Under the pieces are notes generated by a model. That model saw only the letters and a program-made list of their open reading frames with translations. It was not told the DNA's origin and searched no databases. Made by a program: the position numbers and the translations under genes. This document shows positions 1-7,729 of a stretch of 64,000 bases of DNA, piece after piece. How positions within the stretch are numbered: position 1 is the first letter of the stretch; the number at the start of each line of letters is the position of its first letter. The stretch covers positions 1 through 64,000 of the forward strand of contig JBFKDQ010000007.1 of NCBI GenBank assembly GCA_041619555.1, written 5' to 3'. The DNA is from Oceanococcus sp041619555 (lineage in GTDB: Bacteria > Pseudomonadota > Gammaproteobacteria > Nevskiales > Oceanococcaceae).

Positions 1-1114
1 CGTCCTCGCTCAGGGTGCTGTTCTGCCCCTTGTATTCCCCGGACACCTGACCCCCGCGTACGAAAATCATGCCCGCCTGATTCGGCCCCAGAGCCTTGCC
101 CTGCTCATCACGGATTTCCAGCTCCACGGCGGCGGTGGGTCGGCCAACGGACGCCAGTCGTTTTGCCACCAGCGGGTCCTCACTGCTGGCGGCCAGGCGG
201 TGATCCTCGGGCGTGAGTACCGCGATCGTCGAACTGGTTTCGGTCAGACCGTAGGCATTGGTGAAATCCACCTGCGGCAACAATTCCATCGCCCGGGCGA
301 TGGTCGCCTGCGGCATCTTGCCACCGCCATAGGCGATCGCGCGCAGATTGGGCAATTCCACGGTTTCCCGGCTCTGCTCCATCTCGTCGATGATGCGGCC
401 GAGCATGGTCGGCACGACAAACGCATTGCTGACCATTTCATCCTGCGCCGCCTTCAGCCAGGCGCAAGCCTCGAAGTTCTCCAGCTGCACCATCCGCCGG
501 CAGGCATAGGTGGAACTGAGCACCGCCGAAATACCGGCGATATGGTACGGCGGCACCGTCACCAGCACTGCATCTTCTTCCATCGCCGCGCCGAACTCGA
601 CGGTGCCGACGATATAGGAGATGAGGTTCTCGTGCCGCAGGATTGCCGCCTTGGGCTTGCCCGTGGTGCCGCTGGTGAACAGCTGCACCGCGACATTCTC
701 CGGTTCGACGAAAATTTCCTCAAAGGCCGAAGCTGGCGCATTGAGGAATTCGTCGCTGGCAATCCGGATCACGTCTTCGCGGGGATCCAACTGCGTGCGA
801 AACTCGTCGCCGACCACCAGCAGGGCAGGCGTCACCCGCGCCAGCAAGGCATTGATCTCCTCCCGGGTCAGGCGGTAATTCAGAGGCACGTACGGAATGC
901 CGGCATAGGCGGCAGCAAAAATCGCCACCGGCAGCACCGGACCGTTGACATCCAGCAGGGCCAGATACTCCACCTGACTTTCACGCAGGCGCATGGCCGC
1001 ACGCTGCGCTTTCTGCCGCACCTCGGCATAGGTCAGCGATTGGGTCCCACAGACCACCGCGGTGCGTTCACCGAAGGCATCGGCGGCCATGTCCAGCAAC
1101 ATCGAAATATTCAT
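1..1114 (-). CDS. Acyl-CoA ligase (class I adenylate-forming enzyme), C-terminus cut by window edge
   Basis: Activates a carboxylic acid with ATP and CoA to an acyl-CoA in the cytoplasm. The open frame starts at an ATG at 1114 and runs off the left edge after about 371 codons. The P-loop motif LFTSGTTGKPK is at residues 145-155 and the adenylate-binding motif NAYGLTET at 286-293, both textbook for the ANL family. The C-terminal lid with the catalytic lysine lies outside the window. It is the last visible gene of the operon that begins with the DUF35 gene at 4007, 52 bases after the small three-cysteine protein. That context suggests an acid or steroid-derived substrate, but the sequence does not reveal the substrate. 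Confidence 0.93.
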   Translation of the reverse strand, partial: MNISMLLDMAADAFGERTAVVCGTQSLTYAEVRQKAQRAAMRLRESQVEYLALLDVNGPVLPVAIFAAAYAGIPYVPLNYRLTREEINALLARVTPALLVVGDEFRTQLDPREDVIRIASDEFLNAPASAFEEIFVEPENVAVQLFTSGTTGKPKAAILRHENLISYIVGTVEFGAAMEEDAVLVTVPPYHIAGISAVLSSTYACRRMVQLENFEACAWLKAAQDEMVSNAFVVPTMLGRIIDEMEQSRETVELPNLRAIAYGGGKMPQATIARAMELLPQVDFTNAYGLTETSSTIAVLTPEDHRLAASSEDPLVAKRLASVGRPTAAVELEIRDEQGKALGPNQAGMIFVRGGQVSGEYKGQNSTLSED

Positions 1115-1166
1115 CGTTCAGCATCCATCCTGTGATCGACCGGCCGTTGCCGCTTTGCGTCCACGC

Positions 1167-1478
1167 TCAGTCCGATGAGGGCAGCTGTTTGGCCTGCTTG
1201 ACCTGCAATGCGACCCCATCGAGCACCAGGGATCCCTTGCCCGCCTTGGTGCACAGCATTTCAATGCTTTCGTCCGCATTGACATAGCGCTTGCCCATCA
1301 GCGTGCCGCCCGCCTGTTCCGGCGCCAGCTTCCCACCGCCCTGCTCGCTGGGCGCGATCATCAGACTGCCGCCACATTCCAGAACATGATCCCCGGCAGA
1401 TGCCTTGATCACCATCACCTGGGTGTCACATACGGCGCTCTTGAAGCGGGCGCCGGCCTTCAGGGCCACTGTTGCCAT
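1167..1478 (-). CDS. Conserved-looking 103-residue protein with three cysteines, function unknown
   Basis: I do not recognise a named family. The protein has 103 residues and no signal peptide or membrane segment. It carries three spaced cysteines: C17 in AVCDTQ, C35 in LECGGS and C76 in EMLCTK. The C-terminus ends in a KxLPSSD tail. The cysteines could bind metal or form a disulfide; that is inference. It starts one base after the stop of the alpha/beta hydrolase and precedes the acyl-CoA ligase, so it is almost certainly co-translated with acyl-CoA chemistry. From memory, similar short proteins sit next to acyl-CoA ligases in actinobacterial lipid or steroid clusters; I could not verify this. 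An accessory role to the ligase is a guess. Confidence 0.75.
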   Translation of the reverse strand: MATVALKAGARFKSAVCDTQVMVIKASAGDHVLECGGSLMIAPSEQGGGKLAPEQAGGTLMGKRYVNADESIEMLCTKAGKGSLVLDGVALQVKQAKQLPSSD

Positions 1479-1479
1479 C

Positions 1480-2406
1480 TCAAAACTCCTCTTTCAATCG
1501 ATCAGGCCACTGCCCGATCTGCGCGAACAGGTCGGTTCGCGTCGCAAATACAAATTGGCTGTGCCCGGTTTCGGGCAGGACCATGACATCCACCGCCGGA
1601 CTGGCGCTGAACACATGCTCGACATTATCCGGCGCGCGGACCAGATCCTGATCACCCAAAGCGAGTAATACAGGCACATTTATTTTTCCCGCCAGCGCAT
1701 CCCAGTGATGCGGATACATGGACATGAAAGCCGGCACCGGCAGCAAATGGGTGCTCACCGCCTTGATCGCTGCAACCGCTCCGTCCGCTGCATGGGTGCC
1801 GCCATAGATGCCGCCGTTGCCGCCGGCCGGGATCACCGGATAGGGCAGCTTGAACATCGCCCGCGCCAGCTCGGCGCTGGCCGCCTCCAGCGCCAGCCGG
1901 TCATCCAGCAGATCGCGAGCGGCGGGTGGAAGATAGGCGGGCAGGCCATCGAAGCCGAAGCCCAGCAGCGCGATCGCGCGGTGACTGGCGTACCTGGCCT
2001 GCTGGATCAGCGTGATCATCGCTCCCATCGAATGACCGACCCCGATGCTGTGCATCTGCGCGAGTTCCGGCAGAACCTGATGGAGCTGCTGCAGCGCCAG
2101 GTGATGGGCCTGTGCGATCAGGTACGGATCGAGCAGATAGCCGTCACCCGGTGCATCGCTATCCCCCACACCGGGATGATCCACCAGCAGCAGACCGTGT
2201 CCGTATGCCCGCATCGAGGCGACAAAACTGAAATTCGCATTGCTGCCGGCGGCCAGATCGAAATATTCGCGCCGCATGCCGCCACCGGCAAGACAGACGA
2301 ATACGGTCTTCGATCGCTGCGCATCCGGCGCCCACCAGCTGGCGCCAAGGTGCAGATTGTCGAACTCGCCCACCGCCAAACCGGTGGGCACGCGCAAGGC
2401 CTTCAT
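1480..2406 (-). CDS. Alpha/beta hydrolase
   Basis: A 308-residue cytoplasmic alpha/beta-fold hydrolase with no signal peptide. The nucleophile elbow GHSMG places Ser126, an acid candidate lies in the LGDQD stretch (Asp252/254), and the catalytic His is in ETGHS (His282), so the triad looks complete. The N-terminal CLAGGG stretch at 39-43 supplies the oxyanion loop. The ATG at 2406 directly abuts the stop codon of the Ltp2-like gene, and the gene ends one base before the small three-cysteine protein. In this operon it could be a thioesterase or a C-C or ester hydrolase acting on a CoA-pathway intermediate. The family is clear; the substrate is not. Confidence 0.9.
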   Translation of the reverse strand: MKALRVPTGLAVGEFDNLHLGASWWAPDAQRSKTVFVCLAGGGMRREYFDLAAGSNANFSFVASMRAYGHGLLLVDHPGVGDSDAPGDGYLLDPYLIAQAHHLALQQLHQVLPELAQMHSIGVGHSMGAMITLIQQARYASHRAIALLGFGFDGLPAYLPPAARDLLDDRLALEAASAELARAMFKLPYPVIPAGGNGGIYGGTHAADGAVAAIKAVSTHLLPVPAFMSMYPHHWDALAGKINVPVLLALGDQDLVRAPDNVEHVFSASPAVDVMVLPETGHSQFVFATRTDLFAQIGQWPDRLKEEF

Positions 2407-3579
2407 TCAGTCGCGGCTGAGGATGGCGCCGGCCATCCCGGAGGACACCAGCGCATGGTCTGCGTCCCTGACCTGATTCGCCGCGGTGCCCCGAATCTGA
2501 CGCACGGCTTCGGTGATGTTGTTCATGCCATGAATATAGGCTTCCCCGATCAGGCCACCATTGGTATTCACCGGCAGGCTGCCCTCCTGATCGATGTGCC
2601 CGTCCTTGATGAAATCAGCCGCCTCACCCGGCCCACAGAAACCGAAAGCCTCGAGCTGGCGGAAGACCACGGGGGTGAAGGCGTCATACAGCATGGCCAG
2701 GGACATGTCCTGGGGCTTCATGCCGGTCTGTGCCCACAGCCGGCTGGCGGTGCCGCGCGCCTCCGGCATGTCGGCCAGATCGCCACGGTGGAAGTAATTC
2801 GAGATCACCTCGTTGTCGCGTGGAATCGACTGACAGGCACCGGTAATGCGCACGGCCGCTTGCTTCAGGTCGCGGGCACGCTCCAGAGAGGTGACCACCA
2901 GCGCGACGCCGCCATCGGATTCCTGACAGCAGTCGAACATGCGCAGGACCGGGGCGGCAATCCACCTGGAAGCCTGATGCTCCTCCAGGGTGATCGGCTT
3001 TTCATAGAACCAAGCCGCCGGATTGGTCGAGGCATAGCGCCGCTGAACCACCGAAAGACGGCCGAAATCTTCGTTGGTGGCGCCATATTTCTGCATGTAG
3101 CGCTGGGCCGCAAGCGCTTCCCAGGTCGCCGGAGTCTGGGCGCCGAAAGGCATGCACCAGAGCAGAGAACCGGTGCCATTTCCCGGCTGAAATGCCGCCT
3201 CCATGGTGATGGGCTGACCGAAACGGTACTGCGAGCGCTCGTTCATGGCGCGCCAGATCAGCACCGTCTCGCACAGGCCGGCATTCACCATGGCCATGGC
3301 CTGATAGACCGTCGCCACCGCAGCCGCACCGCCGCCCGGAATGCGGGTGGTGTAGGCCAGATCCTTGACCCCCAAGCAGCGCGACAGATGCACCTCGTCG
3401 CTGCCATCGAGGGTGAAGGTGATCATGCCATCAACCTCCGATGGATGGATGCCAGCATCATCCAGGGCCGCTTTGGAACATTCCGCCGCCAGTTGCAGTT
3501 CGGAACGTTTGGACGCCTTGGAGAACTCGGTCTGACCGATGCCGGCGATCGCGGCCTCACGAAAAGTACGCGCCATCAT
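2407..3579 (-). CDS. Thiolase-fold lipid-transfer protein, Ltp2/SCP-x type (probable retro-aldolase)
   Basis: A 390-residue protein of the nonspecific lipid-transfer/thiolase superfamily. Where biosynthetic and degradative thiolases carry the nucleophilic Cys (near residues 80-90), this protein has PGGGAAAV and no Cys, so classical thiolysis is unlikely. YDAFTP (298-303), NTNGGLIGE (338-346) and AYIHGMNN (347-354, with Tyr348) match the SCP2-thiolase/Ltp group. Characterised Ltp2 proteins are aldolases that remove the last side-chain carbons of steroids and require a DUF35 partner such as ChsH2. A DUF35 gene is directly upstream with an ATGA overlap, which fits. The start at 3579 was chosen for that overlap; a second ATG follows immediately at 3576. 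Substrate specificity is inferred. Confidence 0.85.
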   Translation of the reverse strand: MMARTFREAAIAGIGQTEFSKASKRSELQLAAECSKAALDDAGIHPSEVDGMITFTLDGSDEVHLSRCLGVKDLAYTTRIPGGGAAAVATVYQAMAMVNAGLCETVLIWRAMNERSQYRFGQPITMEAAFQPGNGTGSLLWCMPFGAQTPATWEALAAQRYMQKYGATNEDFGRLSVVQRRYASTNPAAWFYEKPITLEEHQASRWIAAPVLRMFDCCQESDGGVALVVTSLERARDLKQAAVRITGACQSIPRDNEVISNYFHRGDLADMPEARGTASRLWAQTGMKPQDMSLAMLYDAFTPVVFRQLEAFGFCGPGEAADFIKDGHIDQEGSLPVNTNGGLIGEAYIHGMNNITEAVRQIRGTAANQVRDADHALVSSGMAGAILSRD

Positions 3580-4007
3580 TCCTCTCCCACCGGACGGAAC
3601 ACCGGCACCTGCTTGCCCTTCATCGTCGGGGCGAAATCCACCTGCACCGCCATGCCCGGCCTGACATCTTCGAAGGCCACGCCTTCCAGATTGGACACGA
3701 TGCGAAACCCTTCTTCCACTTCGATCAGGGCGACGACCGGAAAGTCCTTGAAACCGACCGGACGCGGATGTTGCGGGTTGATGAAGCTGTACACCGTACC
3801 CCGCCCGGAAAGCTCGACGATTTCCGGATCCAGTGCATGGCACTCGGGGCACATCGGCCGTGGCGGAAACCGGAAGCTCCCGCACTCCCGGCAACGCTGG
3901 GCGACAAACTTCCCTTTGGCTGCGTTATCCCAGAAAAACTTGGCATCCAGGGTGATGACCGGATCCAGGCGTGGGGCCATTGTGCTTGGCTGTTCTGTAT
4001 CACTCAT
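3576..4007 (-). CDS. DUF35 (zinc-ribbon plus OB-fold) partner of the Ltp2-like protein
   Basis: A 143-residue protein with the DUF35 layout: an N-terminal helix (20-33), a rubredoxin-like zinc ribbon with CxxC pairs at C39/C42 and C53/C56, then an OB-fold domain (about 65-140). Such proteins bind acyl-CoA through the OB fold and form complexes with thiolase-like enzymes, e.g. ChsH2-DUF35 with Ltp2 in mycobacterial steroid degradation. The stop codon overlaps the start of the Ltp2-like gene by four bases, implying translational coupling and a stable complex. It is the first gene of the operon, with 247 noncoding bases upstream. Confidence 0.9.
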   Translation of the reverse strand: MSDTEQPSTMAPRLDPVITLDAKFFWDNAAKGKFVAQRCRECGSFRFPPRPMCPECHALDPEIVELSGRGTVYSFINPQHPRPVGFKDFPVVALIEVEEGFRIVSNLEGVAFEDVRPGMAVQVDFAPTMKGKQVPVFRPVGEE

Positions 4008-4200
4008 TACTTGTTCCCATGCGGTTTGACACCGCGCTTGATCGCGACTTGTCCAGCGCGCGCCACGCAGGCGGCGCGGCGCCCTTTCGACACGGCATTG
4101 TGACCCGGCAAGCCGGGCAGCGAGCGCCACCATCCGGCGCCCGCAAAGGCATCTCGCAAGTTCACGCCCGGGCGATTGCCGCTTGCGCAAACTCGATGAT

Positions 4201-4222
4201 GGCCGGCCCCGCCGGGCCGGCC
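4201..4222. terminator. Perfect 9-bp GC hairpin after the CoA-transferase gene
   Basis: GGCCGGCCC and GGGCCGGCC flank a four-base loop, 33 bases past the stop of the minus-strand CoA-transferase. There is no clear U-tract, so it may be a weak terminator, a 3'-end stabiliser or a repeat. The rest of 4008-4254 holds no gene and should contain the leader of the DUF35 operon. Confidence 0.45.
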
Positions 4223-4254
4223 ATGACGCAAGCCATGCTTGCGGGTGAATCCGT

Positions 4255-6723
4255 TTAGCCGCCGAATCCCGGCGGCATCCGCGGCATGCCTTCGAAACCG
4301 ATGGCGAACTGCTCTTCCATGGTGTTGATCTCGTCTTCGGAATAGCCCATCGACAAGAGAATTTCCTTGGTGTGCTCACCCACCAGCAAAGGACGCGCAC
4401 CCGGTTGCCCCGGCGTTTCGGAAAGATCCACGGGCATGCCGATCTGATCCAGCTTGCCCACATGCGGATGGTCGTAGGACACGACCCAGCCGCGCTCCTG
4501 CATCACTGGATCATCGTGTACGGTGCGACCGAACTCTTCGGACTCGATCTCAACCGGCACACCCACCGCGTCCAGACTGGCGAACCATTGCCCGGCCGGC
4601 GCCGTCTGGAAACGTTCTGCCAGAAGCGTGGCCAGGGCCTCATCATTGAGCTTGCGCGCCTGCGGGGTGGCGAAACGTTCATCGGTCACCAGATCCGCCA
4701 GATCCAGGACGGTGAACAACTCGTCCCAATGCTCCTGCGTGACACAGACCAGGCAGAGCCAGCCCTGCGCCGTCTGGTACAACCGGTGCCCGGCGGAGAA
4801 GCCGAATTGCTCGCCATCGGTCTGCGGCCGCTCGAAGCCACTGCCATCCGGCCGCGCCACCGCATACGAGGTATTCAGCAGCCCGGCATTGACGATGGAG
4901 GTGTCCACCAGCTGGCCCTCGCCGGTACGATCGCGATGATACAGAGCCTGCATCACGGCGATCGCCGACAGGAACCCATTGCCGGTGTCGCCCATCGAGG
5001 TGAGACTCCAGAGCGGCTTGCCGCCGCGGGCCATGCCGCCATCTTCGTACTGCACCCCGGTCAGGCAGGCGCCGGTCTGGTCATTCCCCGGCAACGGCGC
5101 ACGCTCTCCGGTTTCGAAGCCGCGGGTGTGGCAGTAGATCAGTTTCGGATTGATCTGCTTCAGACTTTCATAGTCGATTTTCAGGCGTTCGGCGGCGTCG
5201 TAGCGCATGTTGTGGTGCACGACATCGGCATCTTTGACCAGGTCCAGAAAGACCTTCATCGAGCGCGGGTCTTTCAGATTCAGGGTGATGGACTTCTTGC
5301 CCCGATTGGACATGTAGGCGATGTGCACCCGATGCCAGAACAGGTCATACAGACCGTTGATCGTGATGACCTCGGCGCCCAGATCGGACAGCAGCTGGCA
5401 GCCGAAAGGACCGGCAATCGCGAGCCCCAGATCCAGGACCTTGATGCCTTCCAGCGGACGTTTCATCTGGCCGCTGCCCGCCGCAGGGGCCGGCAGCGCA
5501 CTGGCCGCGGCCGCTTCGGCCTTGACCTCTTCGGTATGCGTACCCGGCGCCACCGGTGGCGCGCCGATCTGCGTCGGATTGGCGCTCATCTTGTAGGTCA
5601 GACCCAGCTGCCGGATCGTTCCCAGCTCCGGATCCTCAACCTCCGCGACGCAGCCATCCTTGAGGAACAGCGGATCGGCGAGCGATTCCTCGACCGAACG
5701 AATCGCCTGCATGGTCATGCCGGCACGAGCGGCCGCATCGACCCATTCAGCAGCCGGGAATTTCTTCACCCGCTCCATCAGTTGCGGCTGGTACTCAGCC
5801 AGAACGAAGAGCTCTTCCGGCCCGGTGCCGAAACGATCCGGATCGTTCTGTGCCTTCAGGTCCGGGGTCGCATTGAGATGTTCATCCTCAGAGGCCTGAA
5901 TGATGAAGCGCGGATTGGGAACCCAGTTGTGGATCCACTTGCCGTCGCTGCACTGATAATGGCCCTTGGGCGACTTGCTGCCGAGAATCCAGGAATCGAA
6001 GCCAGGCACATCGATGTTTTCAGCCCGCATCCAGGCCCAGCCACCGCCCTGCATCGCCCCCTGCAACAAGGAGGTTTCGACCCACTGGCCACGACCGGTG
6101 GTCTGGCGCGCCAGCAATGCGGCATTGATGCCAATGGAAGCGGAATAGAAAGCTCCAAGACTGGGCCAGAATGAAGCCGGGAACAAGGGCCCCTCGCGCT
6201 CCGCACCCTGCAGCCATTCAGGCGGCACTTCGAAGTCCTCGAAGGGATCCGGGCGCCCGGCCATGTGATTGAGCGCGCCTTCCGGCCAGCCGCGCTGCTC
6301 CCAGTGCAGCCCGGTGCGGGCGGCCACCAGGGCATCGTAGGCGGGCCGGTCCGCATGCGGATTGTCACGCCCGTAACCGGTGATCGAACAGTAGATCAGG
6401 CGCGGGTTGATGTCCTTGCAGCGCGCGTAATCGATGCCCAGACGCTCGGTGACACCCGGCGTATAGGATTCAACCAGCACATCGGCGCCCTTCACCAGAG
6501 CCAGAAACGCTGCCTTGTCGTCATCCTGCTTGAGATCCAGAATCGCGCTGCGCTTGCCACGCTGCCAGACCTTGTAACCCAGTTGCCCGCGGAAGGGGTC
6601 GCCGCCAGGTGGTTCAATCTTCGTCACCTCGGCGCCGTGATCGGCCATCTGCATGGTCGTCATCGGTCCCGCGATACCCCAGGACAAATCCAGGACTTTG
6701 AGTCCCGCCAGTACTCCTGCCAT
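4255..6723 (-). CDS. Tandem (fused) class III CoA-transferase, CaiB/BaiF family, with inactive first half
   Basis: At 822 residues this is about twice the usual family length. It has two CaiB/BaiF domains, roughly 1-400 and 420-822, joined by an Ala/Pro-rich linker (403-418). Family III enzymes move CoA through a covalent aspartyl-CoA intermediate. In the second half the catalytic Asp is present in SMGDTGNG (Asp579), followed by the conserved RTGEGQ. Aligned from the matching TTGRGQ, the first half has SFWPSLG, so Ser188 stands where the Asp should be. The first half is therefore probably structural or regulatory. The gene is upstream of the DUF35/Ltp2 operon on the same strand and likely supplies acyl-CoA for it; the substrate is unknown. 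Confidence 0.92.
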   Translation of the reverse strand: MAGVLAGLKVLDLSWGIAGPMTTMQMADHGAEVTKIEPPGGDPFRGQLGYKVWQRGKRSAILDLKQDDDKAAFLALVKGADVLVESYTPGVTERLGIDYARCKDINPRLIYCSITGYGRDNPHADRPAYDALVAARTGLHWEQRGWPEGALNHMAGRPDPFEDFEVPPEWLQGAEREGPLFPASFWPSLGAFYSASIGINAALLARQTTGRGQWVETSLLQGAMQGGGWAWMRAENIDVPGFDSWILGSKSPKGHYQCSDGKWIHNWVPNPRFIIQASEDEHLNATPDLKAQNDPDRFGTGPEELFVLAEYQPQLMERVKKFPAAEWVDAAARAGMTMQAIRSVEESLADPLFLKDGCVAEVEDPELGTIRQLGLTYKMSANPTQIGAPPVAPGTHTEEVKAEAAAASALPAPAAGSGQMKRPLEGIKVLDLGLAIAGPFGCQLLSDLGAEVITINGLYDLFWHRVHIAYMSNRGKKSITLNLKDPRSMKVFLDLVKDADVVHHNMRYDAAERLKIDYESLKQINPKLIYCHTRGFETGERAPLPGNDQTGACLTGVQYEDGGMARGGKPLWSLTSMGDTGNGFLSAIAVMQALYHRDRTGEGQLVDTSIVNAGLLNTSYAVARPDGSGFERPQTDGEQFGFSAGHRLYQTAQGWLCLVCVTQEHWDELFTVLDLADLVTDERFATPQARKLNDEALATLLAERFQTAPAGQWFASLDAVGVPVEIESEEFGRTVHDDPVMQERGWVVSYDHPHVGKLDQIGMPVDLSETPGQPGARPLLVGEHTKEILLSMGYSEDEINTMEEQFAIGFEGMPRMPPGFGG

Positions 6724-7036
6724 TGCTTCACCTATCCATTCATGTATTCATTGCCTGATCAGGGCGCTTGCAGGCGACGCGAAGGCCCCGGGTTCATTGT
6801 TGAGCCCCGGAAACACCGATCCACGAGACCGCCGATGGAGTGCCTCCAACCGCCGCCAAACCCGGGTGCGCCGCGTGTGCGCCGTAGCGCGTGCGCTCAG
6901 ACCCTGCCTGTAGACAATTTAGACGCGCCGGCGAGCCGACTCCTGACTCATATGGATTAGGCTCGGACGCGAAGTTGCACGACGCCCGGCCCCGACGCCA
7001 TCCGCGCTCATGCTGCCGGCCACGCCGCCGCGCGAC
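6724..7036. other. Intergenic region upstream of the CoA-transferase, no gene seen
   Basis: It separates the CoA-transferase start from the end of the GGDEF-like gene and should hold the minus-strand promoter of the CoA-transferase. An imperfect dyad, CCGGGTTCA...TGAGCCCCGG, lies around 6787-6812. I found no convincing -35/-10 pair and no coding potential. Confidence 0.4.
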
Positions 7037-7606
7037 TCAGATCCGACGCTGGATGCCGACCCGGTTGCCGCCTTCTTCCTTGGCCTCTTTCAGGGCATGG
7101 TCGCAGGCAATAATCAGGGTATGCGGGAAATGCGTGGCGGGCGGAACGATGCACACCACGCCGACCGAAACCGTCAGCCGCTTGTCCGCGCCGCCGTCTT
7201 CCAGCGGAATCTGCATGTCCTCAACCCCGCGGCGGATCGCCTCGGCCTGGACCACCGCGCCATCCAGATCGACATCGGAGAGAAGCACCGCCAGTTCGCC
7301 CGAACGCACGCGTGCGGCCAGATCTGCGCGCCGGCGACAGATGGAACTGACCAGGCGAGCACTGCGAATCAAGGAAAGATCCACCGCGGCGTCATCATGG
7401 GCCGCGCGATGGGCGCTGAAATCATCGAAGTCGATGAGCAGAAGACCCAATGGCCGATGGCCGGCCTGACAGAGATCCCACTGTTGCTGCAGGCGCTCTT
7501 CGAACAGGTCGCGCGCAGCCAGGCCGGTGACCGGGTCGAAATGGGCGAGTTCTGGCGTCGGGTCCACTGATCGCCGACCGCCATGCGAGACCTGCTCCAG
7601 GCTCAT
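7037..7606 (-). CDS. Stand-alone degenerate GGDEF domain protein, probable c-di-GMP receptor
   Basis: A 189-residue protein consisting of one GGDEF-family domain. Aligned on the LAARxxxxxxAVLL core, the active-site loop reads RSGEL (101-105) instead of GGDEF/GGEEF, so diguanylate cyclase activity is doubtful. The inhibitory-site motif RxxD is intact as RRAD (92-95), at the canonical distance from the loop. The metal-binding Asp of the first strand is kept in LLLIDFDDF. Proteins of this type can act as c-di-GMP receptors, which is the inference here. The ATG at 7606 was preferred to an in-frame start at 7660, whose extra residues look unlike the family. It is a lone gene between the CoA-transferase and MMPL units. 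Confidence 0.8.
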   Translation of the reverse strand: MSLEQVSHGGRRSVDPTPELAHFDPVTGLAARDLFEERLQQQWDLCQAGHRPLGLLLIDFDDFSAHRAAHDDAAVDLSLIRSARLVSSICRRRADLAARVRSGELAVLLSDVDLDGAVVQAEAIRRGVEDMQIPLEDGGADKRLTVSVGVVCIVPPATHFPHTLIIACDHALKEAKEEGGNRVGIQRRI

Positions 7607-7685
7607 TGCTGTACCGAAGTGAAATCGGGAGTGCAGGGTATCCGCCGGCAGGTGAATCAAACGTGAGTGCCAAAACCGCGCTGAA

Positions 7686-7705
7686 GCGGCGCCCGCCGGC
7701 GCCGC
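7686..7705 (-). terminator. GC hairpin after the MMPL gene
   Basis: GCGGCGCC and GGCGCCGC form a perfect 8-bp stem with a CGCC loop, 25 bases past the MMPL stop codon. No uninterrupted U-run follows on the minus strand, so intrinsic termination would be weak. Confidence 0.45.
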
Positions 7706-7729
7706 CTCAGCTCCGCACCGCTCCTGCCT

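Noticed and set aside
1705..4029. 774-codon open frame on the plus strand opposite the hydrolase, Ltp2-like and DUF35 genes
   Set aside because: His/Arg/Gln-rich, without recognisable motifs; a by-product of GC-rich codon use in the true minus-strand genes.
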